Origin: Prolixibacteraceae bacterium
GTDB lineage: Bacteria; Bacteroidota; Bacteroidia; Bacteroidales; Prolixibacteraceae
Length of the DNA: 64,000 nt
Assembly: GCA_009773765.1 (NCBI GenBank)
Contig: WTWZ01000036.1
Span: forward strand, 1-64,000
Direction of reading: 5' to 3'
Part shown: positions 22,381 through 31,140 of the stretch, piece by piece
Numbering within the stretch: the first letter of the stretch is position 1
Layout of the letters: every line of letters starts with the position of its first letter
Notes under the pieces: model-generated
What the model was told of the DNA's origin: nothing
Seen by the model: only the letters and a program-made list of their open reading frames with translations
The model's database searches: none
Translations under genes and position numbers: made by a program

Positions 22381-23076
22381 TTAACCCTTTTTACTAATCT
22401 CCTGCAGTTCAGTGTAGTTCACAAGCACAATGTCTTTTTCGTGTAATTCAATCAAATTATCTTTTTCAAAATTTTTTAGCAGTTTCACCGCACTTTCGGT
22501 CGATATTCCGGCAAAATCGGCCATATCCTTCCGTGAAAGGAGTTGAAAAATGTCGGGGTATTGAAATTTCAAACTGTCGAGGTACAGCAACGTATCTGCC
22601 ATTCGGCCGTTCATTTGTTTAAACAGCGCTGTTCGCAAAGTATCGAAAAGATTAGCATTTTGGCTGCAATACCGCCGGATCATGTTAAAGCCAAATTCTC
22701 CGTTTTGCTTAATAACCTCAGTAATAACCACTTTTTCAATCAGAAAAACCTGGCAATCAGTAATTGCAACCGACGAATAATTAAACGTGTTTTTGGTAAA
22801 AACTGCTGAAAGGCCGACAAATTCGCCGGGTTGAATAATTCTCAGGTTGTAGTTTTTTGAGCTGTCCCTTTCGATGTATTGCTTGGCCAGCCCTTTAATC
22901 ACAAACAATGCGTAGGAAGCAAATGCTCCCTGCTTGGTAAGATTGTCGCCCTTACGGAACAAAACCTGCGTTTTACTGGCCCTCACCAATTCGGCCTCTT
23001 CGGGCGAAAGCATCTGAAAGCAGGGCGCCTGAATATCGCAGATAAACTCCTTATCGGTTTCAAGAATTGGTTTCAT
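22381..23076 (-). CDS. Crp/Fnr-family transcriptional regulator
   Basis: The 231-residue protein has the cyclic-nucleotide-binding beta-roll (about 20-130, with RKGDNLTKQGAFASYALFVI and IIQPGEFVGLSAVF), the long dimer helix, and a Crp-type HTH near 170-200 (LLSRKDMADFAGISTESAVK). It lacks the N-terminal cysteine cluster of true Fnr, so it is not an iron-sulfur oxygen sensor of that kind. It is divergent from the thioredoxin-like gene and the CoA-disulfide reductase remnant, and probably regulates that thiol/sulfur redox cluster. A perfect -7 box on the minus strand (TAAATTTG, 23111-23104) lies 28 bp upstream of the start. Confidence 0.9.
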   Translation of the reverse strand: MKPILETDKEFICDIQAPCFQMLSPEEAELVRASKTQVLFRKGDNLTKQGAFASYALFVIKGLAKQYIERDSSKNYNLRIIQPGEFVGLSAVFTKNTFNYSSVAITDCQVFLIEKVVITEVIKQNGEFGFNMIRRYCSQNANLFDTLRTALFKQMNGRMADTLLYLDSLKFQYPDIFQLLSRKDMADFAGISTESAVKLLKNFEKDNLIELHEKDIVLVNYTELQEISKKG

Positions 23077-23103
23077 AGAATATTATATCCTGAATTTGAT
23101 TTG

Positions 23104-23111
23104 CAAATTTA
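23104..23111 (-). promoter_or_regulatory. Bacteroidota -7 box of the Crp-family gene
   Basis: The minus strand reads TAAATTTG, matching TAnnTTTG, 28 bp before the ATG. No clear -33 TTTG was found at the expected distance. Confidence 0.5.
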
Positions 23112-23212
23112 GTTTTAAATCAATAAAAAAGTTGTCGCAGTTCAATTCAGGTTCCGATGTCGTTCAACCTTAAAAGTTTTCAGGCCTGCTTCCGTAGTGG
23201 TATTTTTGCAAC

Positions 23213-23593
23213 GTGATTTTTAAAAAGAAAAAATTCTTGTTGTACACCAATTTAAAACATATCGAAACTTCTGCCGAATGCGCCAGAATCATTAAAGAAA
23301 ATGAAAATGTAATGATTGTTTGCGGGTGGATGTGGCCATTCAGTATTCCGGTTTACCGGATTGCTGAAGAACTTGAAACAGAATTCAGCCATGTAAAATT
23401 CTTTGATATGGAATACGATAATCCCGAGTCGGGAATTATACGTAATATGCCCGAAGTTCAGCACCTTGCGGGATTTCCATTAACCGTATATTTTAAAGAT
23501 GGGATTGTTGTGCATGTTACCTCAGGAATACAAACCCTGAAACAGATTACCCAAATTCTGGAACATGAATTTTCAGAAACGATGAATGCTTAA
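23213..23593 (+). CDS. Thioredoxin-fold protein with a single active-site cysteine
   Basis: The 126-residue protein has a thioredoxin-like beta-alpha-beta plan with the cis-Pro loop at AGFPLTVYFKDG. At the active-site position it reads ENVMIVCGWMWPFSIPVY, so Cys37 is kept but the position seven residues later, which I recall as Cys in close relatives, is Ser44. A disulfide at this site is then not possible. The start is GTG at 23213; a perfect-looking -7 box (TATTTTTG, 23201-23208) lies only 5 bp before it, so a leaderless or later start should be considered. It overlaps nothing functional downstream and sits in a decaying redox cluster, so it too may be losing function. Confidence 0.6.
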   Translation: MIFKKKKFLLYTNLKHIETSAECARIIKENENVMIVCGWMWPFSIPVYRIAEELETEFSHVKFFDMEYDNPESGIIRNMPEVQHLAGFPLTVYFKDGIVVHVTSGIQTLKQITQILEHEFSETMNA

Positions 23594-23633
23594 AATTGAT
23601 AAACAGATATCAAAAACAGGAAAGATATTTACA

Positions 23634-25103
23634 ATGGAAAAAATATTGATTATAGGAGGAGTTGCAGCAGGTGCAACAGCGGCGGCCAAAGCGCGCCGGA
23701 TTTCGCCAAACGCGAAAATTACAATGCTCGAAGCCGGTCCCGATATTTCGTTTGCCAACTGCGGTTTACCGTATTTTATTGGCGGCGACATCAAAAGCCG
23801 TTCTAAACTGATTTTACAAAGCCCCGAAAGTTTTAACGAACAATACGGGGTTGAAGTACATACACATACCACTGTTACGGCAATCGACAGGATTGCCCGA
23901 AAGGTGAGGGCCACGGACACCCGCAACGGCGAACAGAAAACATTTGAATACACCAGATTAATTCTGGCGCAGGGCGGAAAACCAGTTGCACCTACATTCC
24001 CGGGCGCCGGTCTCGACCACGTTTTCACGCTGTGGACATTGGAAGACATGGATAAAATTTCGAACCACCTCGAAGTAAAGAAACCCAAAAAGGCAGTGGT
24101 TGTGGGCGGCGGTTTTATCGGCCTCGAAATGGTGGAAGCGCTTGTAAAAAGAGGTTTGAACGTGAATGTAGTTGAAATGATGCCGCACGTGATGTCGCTC
24201 ACGGAACCCGAAATGGCCGGATTTATAGAAACCGAAATGTTGTCGTACGGGGTTGGGATACATACCGGCGCCGGTGTTTCGGAAATCAGGGCAAACACCG
24301 TAAAACTTGATAACGGAAAGATTCTGGGCGCCGAAATGGTTTTAATTTCAATTGGCGTTCGGCCAACGCTGCAACTGGCAAAAGATGCAGGCCTTGCAAT
24401 TGGCGAAGCCGGCGGGTTGCTGGTAAATGAAATGTTACAAACTTCGGACCCCGATATTTTTGCAGCCGGCGATATGGTTGAAATTGAACATCGCGTAAAC
24501 GGCAGAAAAATGCGAATTCCGCTGGCAGGCCCTGCCAACCGCCAGGGACGGATTGCCGCCGAAAACGCGCTGGGTGGAAACCATGTTTACAAAGGCGCCA
24601 TAGGAACTTCGGTAGTGCGTGTTTTCGAAGCAGTAGCCGGAATTACAGGTTTCTCTTTGAAAAAGGCACGCGATGCCGGGTTCGATGCTGACGCCGTGGT
24701 GGTTCACAAAGAACACCACACTTCGTATTACCCGGGCGCGGAAACAGTAACTGTGATGATTGTTTACGACCGCAAAACCGGGGTTGTCCTGGGAGGTCAA
24801 ACGGCTGGTTACAAAGGAGCCGACAAACGTTTGGACGTAATTGCAACGGCTACCGCTGCAAAACTGACCGTCAGCGATTTGGCAGATATCGATTTTGCCT
24901 ACTCGCCACCAATCGGGACCGCCAACGACGCCATTAACATCGGATTTCAGGCTTCAGCCCATCGGTTACCGCCACCGGGCTTGATACTTTTGTTGAAGGC
25001 AAAAATCCTTTTTTTGTTGATGTCCGGGATGTATTTGCTTTCGAAAAAAGTCATATTAACGGGGCAATCAACCTGCCACTCGAACTTTTACCTGAACAAT
25101 TAA
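23634..25103 (+). pseudogene. CoA-disulfide reductase-like flavoprotein, frameshifted at its 3' end
   Basis: Starting at the ATG at 23634, the protein opens with MEKILIIGGVAAGATAAAKA (FAD-binding GxGxxG type) and keeps the CoADR redox Cys43 in SFANCGLPYFIGG. A second dinucleotide-binding site is KKAVVVGGGFIGLEMVEAL (NAD(P)H) and the dimerisation domain reaches FAYSPPIGTANDAIN near residue 433. There the frame is lost. The -1 frame continues the family sequence as ISGFSPSVTATGLDTF from about 24938, so roughly 20-25 bases of coding sequence seem to be missing at 24937-24942. The present frame ends in an unrelated tail and a stop at 25103. The intact ancestor was a CoADR with rhodanese domains, acting on CoA persulfide or polysulfide. 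Confidence 0.8.
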
Positions 25104-25609
25104 ACACAATACCGAAAAACCGGTTGGTTATTGTTTACGACGAAACCGGTAAAAAAGGACACCAGGCGTTACGAACTTTGATTGGTGCCGGTTTTAAAGA
25201 GGTTATTAATATTTCGGGCGGACACACTTCTCTGCAACGACATGAAAGAGCTGTTGGTTTTAACAATATCCAAATTGGCCTGCTGCCGGTTGAGAAAAAA
25301 TCGATTGAGGTGGAAATCAAAAAAACCGGGGAAAAAACAGTAGAGAAAACCAAAGATTTCAACCCGCTGATTGTAGTTGATGTGCGCACCAGGGAAGAAT
25401 TTTACGAAGGCGCTTACCCGGGCGCTGTTAATATTCCACTGGATGAGTTGCACATGAGAAGCAACGAATTGGGAAGCAAATCGCGTGAAATCACACTGTA
25501 CTGTGCATCAGGCGCACGCTCTGCATATGCGCAACGGGGACTGATGCAAATGGGCTTTACCAACGTGAAAAATGGCGGCGGAATTATGCAAATGATGAAA
25601 TACAGATGA
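24938..25609 (+). pseudogene. Severed tandem rhodanese tail of the CoA-disulfide reductase
   Basis: This is the out-of-frame continuation of the preceding gene. It encodes two rhodanese domains. The first (NPFFVDVRDVFAFEKSHING ... VIVYDETGKKGHQALR) has Asp-Glu where the catalytic Cys should be, so it is an inactive fold. The second (PLIVVDVRTREEFYEGAYPG ... YCASGARSAYAQRG) keeps the active-site Cys and loop. A non-ATG start (TTG at 25124) leaves most of both domains readable, but there is no good start codon of its own. It ends at 25609, overlapping the ATG of the next broken gene in an ATGA, which shows the original operon design. Confidence 0.75.
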
Positions 25610-26136
25610 AGAAAGTTATCATTTTAGGGGGAGGGTTTGCAGGCATTCAAACTGCCATTTAGTTGCAAAAAAGCGGGCAGTTTCAGGTAATTTTTGTTTC
25701 AGGCCGCGATTTCCTTTATCCCTGCCCGATTTCAATCTGGATTCCGGCCCTCATCAAAAAAATCAACAATGTAAATGTACCACCGGACGGAATTCAGAAA
25801 AAATATCCGTTCGAAGTAATCATTGATACGGTAAAGGAAATTCGTGCTTCCGTCCGCCAAGTGGTTTGTGCCAGCCAGAATCTGAGTTACGATTATTTGG
25901 TTTTGGCGGAAACCCAAAACGGCGCAAAAAAGTATTATCAAGAACCGCCAAATATTCTTTGCGTGATGGATACCTGCAACGGTGCTGCTTTTGTTTTCAG
26001 AAATACCAAAACCTCATCTATTATACCAATGCCATTTTTTGGCCACTGGATAAAAAGAAGCTGGGGAACTACTGCCAAGGTAAGTAAAGTTGTTATTTTC
26101 AGGCATTTTTCGACTGTACTTAACCAATTGGTATAA
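25606..26136 (+). pseudogene. NAD(P)/FAD-dependent oxidoreductase, broken by a stop and truncated
   Basis: The reading frame starts MKKVIILGGGFAGIQTAI, a typical FAD-binding start of sulfide:quinone reductase or type II NADH dehydrogenase relatives, then meets TAG at codon 19 (25660-25662). It goes on in the same frame with LQKSGQFQVIFVSGRDFLYP and YDYLVLAETQNG, which is the family pattern, for about 157 more codons. The usual length is near 370-430 residues, so more than half is gone. The start overlaps the rhodanese stop, so this was the last gene of the redox operon. It is almost surely non-functional. Confidence 0.75.
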
Positions 26137-26255
26137 ATTCATTCTCTTTTAAACTCAGGATACTCATGCAAAAAAAATCGATTTTGAACATTCATTTTAC
26201 TTTTAAATATAAAATCCCTATTTTTAAGCACTTCACTTAATTAACCCGTTCAGTT

Positions 26256-27794
26256 ATGTTGGTAAAAGCCTTTGGAAGTGCAGTTTTTGGGATTGACGCC
26301 ACAACTATAACCATTGAAGTTGATGTAACAGCAGGCATTAAATTTATGCTGGTTGGCCTTCCCGACAGCGCTGTGAAAGAAAGTCAGCAGCGCATCGAGT
26401 CGGCTTTGCGGCTGAACGGGTACAAATGGCCCAAATACAAAATCATTATCAACATGGCGCCCGCCGATATCCGAAAAGAGGGTTCGGCTTATGATTTGCC
26501 GCTGGCAGCAGGTGTTCTGGCTGCTTCAAAACAAATTAATGCTGACGTGCTCAGCAAATACGTATTGATGGGGGAACTGAGCTTAGACGGGACTTTACAA
26601 CCCATAAAAGGCGCCCTTCCCATTGCAATCAACGCCCGCAAAGAGGGTTTCGAAGGATTTATCCTGCCAAAACAAAATGTTCGCGAAGCCGCTGTGGTTG
26701 ACCGCCTGAAAGTTTACGGGGCCGAAAATATACGTGAAGTGATTGACTTTTTAAATGGCGAAAGCACACTGGAACAAACCATTATTGATACCCGTGCCGA
26801 ATTTTATGCGCAGGTAAATCATAATCAGCTCGACTTTGCCGATGTAAAAGGGCAGGAAAATGTAAAGCGCGCCCTCGAAATTGCCGCTGCAGGCGGGCAT
26901 AATATCATTCTGGTTGGTCCTCCAGGCGCCGGAAAAACGATGTTGGCAAAGCGGATTCCGGGAATACTCCCGCCGTTTACCCTGAAAGAAGCGCTCGAAA
27001 CCACCAAAATACATTCGGTTTCGGGTAATATGGACAAGGAAACATCGCTGATGACACAGCGGCCGTTTCGCAGCCCGCACCATACAATTTCTGACGTCGC
27101 CTTGGTCGGCGGCGGAAATTACCCGCAACCCGGGGAAATTTCCCTTGCTCACAACGGCGTACTTTTTTTGGACGAATTGCCCGAGTTTAAACGAACCGTT
27201 CTGGAAGTGATGCGCCAACCGCTCGAAGACAGGACTATTACCATTTCGCGAGCCAAATTTTCGGTTGAATATCCTGCAAGTTTTATGCTGGTTGCATCAA
27301 TGAACCCATGCCCGTGCGGCTACTACAACCACCCCTCCAAAGATTGTGTCTGCGGGCCGGGCGTGGTGCAGAAATACCTCAATAAAATTTCCGGCCCGCT
27401 ACTCGACCGGATTGATATTCATTTGGAAGTTGTTCCGGTGCCATTTAAAAAACTGTCAGAACTCAATTCTTCCGAAAACAGCGCTACCGTCCGCGAGCGG
27501 GTTTTGAATGCCCGGAAAATTCAGGAAGAACGGTTTGCCGATCATAAAGGAATTTATGCCAACGCGCAAATGACTTCAAAACTCATTAAAAAACATGTGG
27601 TTTTAGACGAAACCAGCAACGAACTTATCCGGAATGCAATGGAAAGGATTGGCCTTTCTGCCCGCGCTTACGACCGCATCCTGAAAGTTTCCAGAACCAT
27701 TGCCGATTTGGAAGGCGAGGAAGATGTTCTGCCCCATCATCTTTCGGAAGCCATTCATTACCGGAGTCTGGACAGGGAGAGCTGGGGGGCGTAA
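26256..27794 (+). CDS. comM: ComM/YifB family Mg-chelatase-like AAA+ ATPase
   Basis: The 512-residue protein has the N-terminal Lon-protease-like domain (VKAFGSAVFGIDATTITIEV, GLPDSAVKESQQRIESAL), then the AAA+ core with Walker A GPPGAGKT (Lys227), Walker B region LFLDELPEF, and the cysteine-rich loop NPCPCGYYNH...DCVCGPG. It ends with the Mg-chelatase C-terminal helical domain (ARAYDRILKVSRTIADLEG). In Vibrio, ComM is a branch-migration helicase that aids integration of DNA during natural transformation. It is widely conserved also in bacteria not known to be competent. Length and motifs are normal. It seems to be a single-gene unit. Confidence 0.93.
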   Translation: MLVKAFGSAVFGIDATTITIEVDVTAGIKFMLVGLPDSAVKESQQRIESALRLNGYKWPKYKIIINMAPADIRKEGSAYDLPLAAGVLAASKQINADVLSKYVLMGELSLDGTLQPIKGALPIAINARKEGFEGFILPKQNVREAAVVDRLKVYGAENIREVIDFLNGESTLEQTIIDTRAEFYAQVNHNQLDFADVKGQENVKRALEIAAAGGHNIILVGPPGAGKTMLAKRIPGILPPFTLKEALETTKIHSVSGNMDKETSLMTQRPFRSPHHTISDVALVGGGNYPQPGEISLAHNGVLFLDELPEFKRTVLEVMRQPLEDRTITISRAKFSVEYPASFMLVASMNPCPCGYYNHPSKDCVCGPGVVQKYLNKISGPLLDRIDIHLEVVPVPFKKLSELNSSENSATVRERVLNARKIQEERFADHKGIYANAQMTSKLIKKHVVLDETSNELIRNAMERIGLSARAYDRILKVSRTIADLEGEEDVLPHHLSEAIHYRSLDRESWGA

Positions 27795-27863
27795 TTGTTG
27801 AATTATGAGAAACTCTTAAAAATCTGCCTTTTTTTAAATGACCACTTTTTACATTTTCGAAAT

Positions 27864-28580
27864 ATGAACAACATAAAACTATTTGAAGAAAAAAAAGTAA
27901 GAACCCACTGGGATTCGGTAAAGGAGATTTGGTATTTCTCTGTGATTGATGTAGTTGAAATATTAACTGAGAGCAGCATCCCTAAAAGGTATTGGAGCGA
28001 CCTCAAAAAGAAGTTATCATCTGAAGGAAGTGAAGTGTACGAAAAAATCGTACGGTTGAGAATGTCGGCAGAAGATGGCAAAATGAGGGAAACTGATGTT
28101 GCCGATACAGAAACTTTATTGCGTATAATTCAATCGATTCCTTCGCCCAAAGCAGAGCCTTTTAAACAATGGCTGGCAAAAGTAGGATACGAACGGATGA
28201 AAGAAATTGCTGACCCTGCACAAAGTCTGGATCGGGCAAGAGAAAACTGGCAAAAGTTGGGGCGTAGCGAAAAGTGGATTCAACAACGTATGACCGGGCA
28301 GGAAACCCGAAATAAACTTACCGATTACTGGAAAGAAACTGGAATAAAGGAGCAGGATGAATTTGCAATGCTCACGAATATTATTCACAAAGAATGGACT
28401 GACTTAACTGTAAATCAACATAAACAATTAAAAAACCTAAAAAGCCAAAACCTCAGAGACCACATGAGTGAAGCAGAGTTGATTTTTACTGCATTGGCAG
28501 AACTATCAACCAGGCAAATTGCAGAGAGCGAACACGCCAAAGGATTGTTTGAAAATGCCAAAGTGAGTAACAACTTATAA
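27864..28580 (+). CDS. Bro-N family protein (phage antirepressor-like), C-terminus altered
   Basis: The ATG at 27864 begins MNNIKLFEEKKVRTHWDSVK, the normal start of this family; a TTG at 27795 only adds a non-conserved leader. The Bro-N domain covers about 1-110 (WYFSVIDVVEILTESSIPKR, FKQWLAKVGYERM), and the rest is the usual helical C-terminal part (SEKWIQQRMTGQETRNKLTD). The family normally ends with a Gly/Lys-rich stretch of 30-50 more residues. Here the chain stops after ESEHAKGLFENAKVSNNL, exactly where a RelE-like toxin fragment begins. A deletion probably fused the two genes. Function in chromosomes is unknown; DNA binding is likely. Confidence 0.75.
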   Translation: MNNIKLFEEKKVRTHWDSVKEIWYFSVIDVVEILTESSIPKRYWSDLKKKLSSEGSEVYEKIVRLRMSAEDGKMRETDVADTETLLRIIQSIPSPKAEPFKQWLAKVGYERMKEIADPAQSLDRARENWQKLGRSEKWIQQRMTGQETRNKLTDYWKETGIKEQDEFAMLTNIIHKEWTDLTVNQHKQLKNLKSQNLRDHMSEAELIFTALAELSTRQIAESEHAKGLFENAKVSNNL

Positions 28581-28807
28581 TTCAACTCAAAGAAGAACCT
28601 GAAAAAGGATTATTTATCGGTAATAATTGCTGCAAAATACGCATTTCAATTGCCAGTAAAGGCAGAGTAAAATCAGGTGGTGCCAGGGTTGTTACCCATT
28701 TTGTGATAAGGGAAAATACAGTTTATTTACTTTCTATTTACGACAAATCGGAAATTGAAAATTTATCCGATTCAGAAATCACTGCACTGGTCAAGATGAT
28801 TCCGTAA
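28580..28807 (+). pseudogene. 5'-truncated RelE-family toxin remnant
   Basis: In the frame after the Bro-N stop, 75 codons encode EPEKGLFIGNNCCKIRISIA, SGGARVVTHFVIRENTVYLL and SIYDKSEIENLSDSEITALV, ending at TAA (28805-28807). This is the C-terminal two thirds of a RelE/HigB-type mRNA interferase. The N-terminal helices and the start codon are missing, and there is no antitoxin gene beside it. It starts where the Bro-N gene ends early, so one deletion probably damaged both. I recognise the family from memory; a profile search would settle it. Confidence 0.65.
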
Positions 28808-28975
28808 CAAATCAATTTATTTTGTTGAATTCAAAACAGTTTTACTGGATTTCAATTTCGGAATAAAATGTAATTTTAAATCTAATTTTTTTACTAACCA
28901 AAAGTCTCAATACCAATATCTCAATACTCAATACCATAATATGAAACGAAGCTTTTTCTACTTTTCAGCAAAAAT

Positions 28976-30382
28976 ATGGCGGCAAAAGGGGTGCTCATTT
29001 TTCTGGCGCTCTATTTCTCTGCAGTTGCGCTTTTTATGGGTTTTAACTTAAGCGAATTTCTTGAAAAGGCACATTCCGTACAATCCCAGGTTCCGGTTTT
29101 CAACTCGCTGATTTTCGCTTATGTAGGGTTCGAACTGGTTTTGCGGATTATGGTGCAAAGCCTGCCCACTTTTGGTTTTCAGTCTTTTTTGCTGATCCCC
29201 GTAAAACGGAAACGCATTGCGCGTTTCATGCTCAACAAATCGTTACTGCACTTTTTTAATGTGTTGCCACTTTTTTTAGTTTTGCCGTTTACTTTTAAAT
29301 CGGCAGTTCACGAATTGGAAACTCCGGTTTTAATCACCTGGCTGGCTTCGCTGTTTTTAATGATTTTTGTAAACCACTTTCTGGCTATTTATATCAAGTG
29401 GCGAACCAACGAATCGAACTGGTTTTTCTATGGATTTCTGGCGCTGGCTGCCGGAGTTTTCGCCATCCACCATTTCGGGGTGTTCGATATTACAGCCAAT
29501 TTTGGCAGAATATTCGACTTTGTTGTGAAACAGCCACTTGCAGTAATGGCATTTCCTGTTCTGATTTTAATACTGTACGTTATAAACTTACGATTTCTAT
29601 TGAGCCGCTTTTTCCTCGACGAACTTTCGCAAAAGAAAAACGAAAACTTAACGCACGATTTTTCGTGGCTCAACCAAATCGGTGAATATGGAAAAATGCT
29701 TTCGCTTGAAGTTAAAATGATTTCCCGAAACAAACGCCCGCGAACCACTGCTGTGATGTCGATACTTTGTATTTTTTACGGATTGCTTTTGTACAAGGAC
29801 AACGGGGGTGAAATTCCCGAAACGTTATTTGTTTTAGGGGGTATGTTCATGACCGGAATTTTTGGCATGATGTACGGCCAGTTTTTCCCGGCATGGCACA
29901 GTCGGTACTACCCGTTTTTAATGTCGCAAAATGTAAAAATGAAACAAATTCTTCAATCGGCATTTTTTCTGATGGCAGTTACAAACGTGGTATTTTACCT
30001 GCTTTCGCTGGGGTACATGTTTATTACGCCAAAAGTGCTGTACATCCATTTGGCGGTGATGTTATACAATGTTGGAGTAAACACCTTTGTAGTTTTTGCC
30101 CTGGGATTAAACAGCCGGAAAGCAATTGATTTGGAGCAACGTGCTATGTTTAACTACCAGGGAATGAGCGCTACCAACTGGCTGATTACCTTCCCAATTT
30201 TATTCGGCCCGCTGGCGGTTTATGGGATTCTCACCTTTTTGCTTGGCAATATAGCGGCTTATTTCATTCTTGGTGGGCTCGGTTTACTTGGTATTGTTTT
30301 CCACCCGCAGTTAATCGACTATTTCACCAAACAATATTTAAAACGAAAGCATACAATGATTGCGGCATATAAATCAACTTAA
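28976..30382 (+). CDS. DUF5687 family membrane protein (ABC exporter permease)
   Basis: The 468-residue protein has ten or more membrane spans (FLALYFSAVALFMGFNL near the start; ALGLNSRK and WLITFPILFGPLAVYGILTF near the end) and the layout of DUF5687, a Bacteroidota family coded next to ABC ATPases. The ATPase gene follows after 2 bp, so the two form one exporter. The family usually has about 20 more N-terminal residues. The same frame is open back to 28940 without an ATG, while an ATG at 28941 lies in another frame, so a small frameshift near the 5' end is possible. Substrate is unknown. Confidence 0.72.
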   Translation: MAAKGVLIFLALYFSAVALFMGFNLSEFLEKAHSVQSQVPVFNSLIFAYVGFELVLRIMVQSLPTFGFQSFLLIPVKRKRIARFMLNKSLLHFFNVLPLFLVLPFTFKSAVHELETPVLITWLASLFLMIFVNHFLAIYIKWRTNESNWFFYGFLALAAGVFAIHHFGVFDITANFGRIFDFVVKQPLAVMAFPVLILILYVINLRFLLSRFFLDELSQKKNENLTHDFSWLNQIGEYGKMLSLEVKMISRNKRPRTTAVMSILCIFYGLLLYKDNGGEIPETLFVLGGMFMTGIFGMMYGQFFPAWHSRYYPFLMSQNVKMKQILQSAFFLMAVTNVVFYLLSLGYMFITPKVLYIHLAVMLYNVGVNTFVVFALGLNSRKAIDLEQRAMFNYQGMSATNWLITFPILFGPLAVYGILTFLLGNIAAYFILGGLGLLGIVFHPQLIDYFTKQYLKRKHTMIAAYKST

Positions 30383-30384
30383 TT

Positions 30385-31080
30385 ATGATACAAATTACAA
30401 ATCTTCAGAAAGCATACGCCGGAACTACAGTTCTTGATATCACAGATTTAACAATTGAAAGAGGAGAAGTTTTCGGGCTGGTGGGAAATAACGGCGCTGG
30501 CAAAACCACTCTGTTTTCGCTGATTCTCGATTTGATTCGGGCAACCCGTGGCATAGTTTTTATCAACGAAATCCCGGTTGCAAAATCGGAAGAGTGGAAA
30601 GCAATTACCGGCGCATACATCGACGAAACTTTTACCATCGGATATCTTACGCCCGACGAGTATTTCAATTTTATTGGCGAATTGCGCGGGTTGAATGCCA
30701 ACGATATAGCTGGTTTTCTGGCCAATTTTAAGGATTTTTTTAACAATGAAATTTTAGGTAAGAAAAAATTCATCCGCGACCTTTCGAAAGGAAACCAGAA
30801 AAAAGTGGGCGTTATTGGAGCATTTATGGGGAATCCAGAGTTGGTAGTTTTAGACGAGCCGTTTGCCAATCTCGACCCCACTTCACAGTTTCAACTTCGG
30901 ACAATTATTAAGAAAATTGCAGCCCAGGATGGAAAAACATTTCTGGTTTCAAGCCATGACCTCGACCATGTTACCGATGTTTGCTCACGAATAGTTATTC
31001 TTCAGAAAGGAGTTGTAATACGTGATGTTCAAAAAACAAGTTCAACTTTAGCTGAGTTGGAAGAGTTTTTTACGGAGTGA
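30385..31080 (+). CDS. ABC transporter ATP-binding protein
   Basis: The 231-residue protein is a single ABC ATPase domain. Walker A is GNNGAGKTT (about 34-42), the signature is LSKGNQKKVG instead of LSGGQ, Walker B is LVVLDEP, and the switch His is in LVSSHDLDHV. It lies 2 bp after the DUF5687 permease gene and should power it, as in CcmA/NodI-type exporters with a separate permease. Its C-terminus is short, with no regulatory domain. Substrate cannot be inferred. Confidence 0.9.
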   Translation: MIQITNLQKAYAGTTVLDITDLTIERGEVFGLVGNNGAGKTTLFSLILDLIRATRGIVFINEIPVAKSEEWKAITGAYIDETFTIGYLTPDEYFNFIGELRGLNANDIAGFLANFKDFFNNEILGKKKFIRDLSKGNQKKVGVIGAFMGNPELVVLDEPFANLDPTSQFQLRTIIKKIAAQDGKTFLVSSHDLDHVTDVCSRIVILQKGVVIRDVQKTSSTLAELEEFFTE

Positions 31081-31140
31081 AAGCTGAAAAGTCGTTTTTG
31101 GAGGATTAAAAAACAATACCGTTTTGTTTGTGAAAACAGA

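Noticed and set aside
23201-23208. TATTTTTG as promoter of the thioredoxin-like gene
   Set aside because: It matches the -7 consensus but is only 5 bp from the GTG start, so it can serve only if the transcript is leaderless or the start is later. I left it as a note and not a feature.
23573-24538. Long open frame (321 codons) on the minus strand
   Set aside because: It is fully antisense to the flavoprotein gene, has low-complexity Ser/Ile/Pro-rich sequence and no family motif. It is a shadow of the coding frame.
25660-25662. TAG within the oxidoreductase frame as a recoded codon
   Set aside because: The gene is also truncated at its 3' end and sits in a decaying cluster, and there is no sign of pyrrolysine or suppressor genes. 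A nonsense mutation is the simpler reading.
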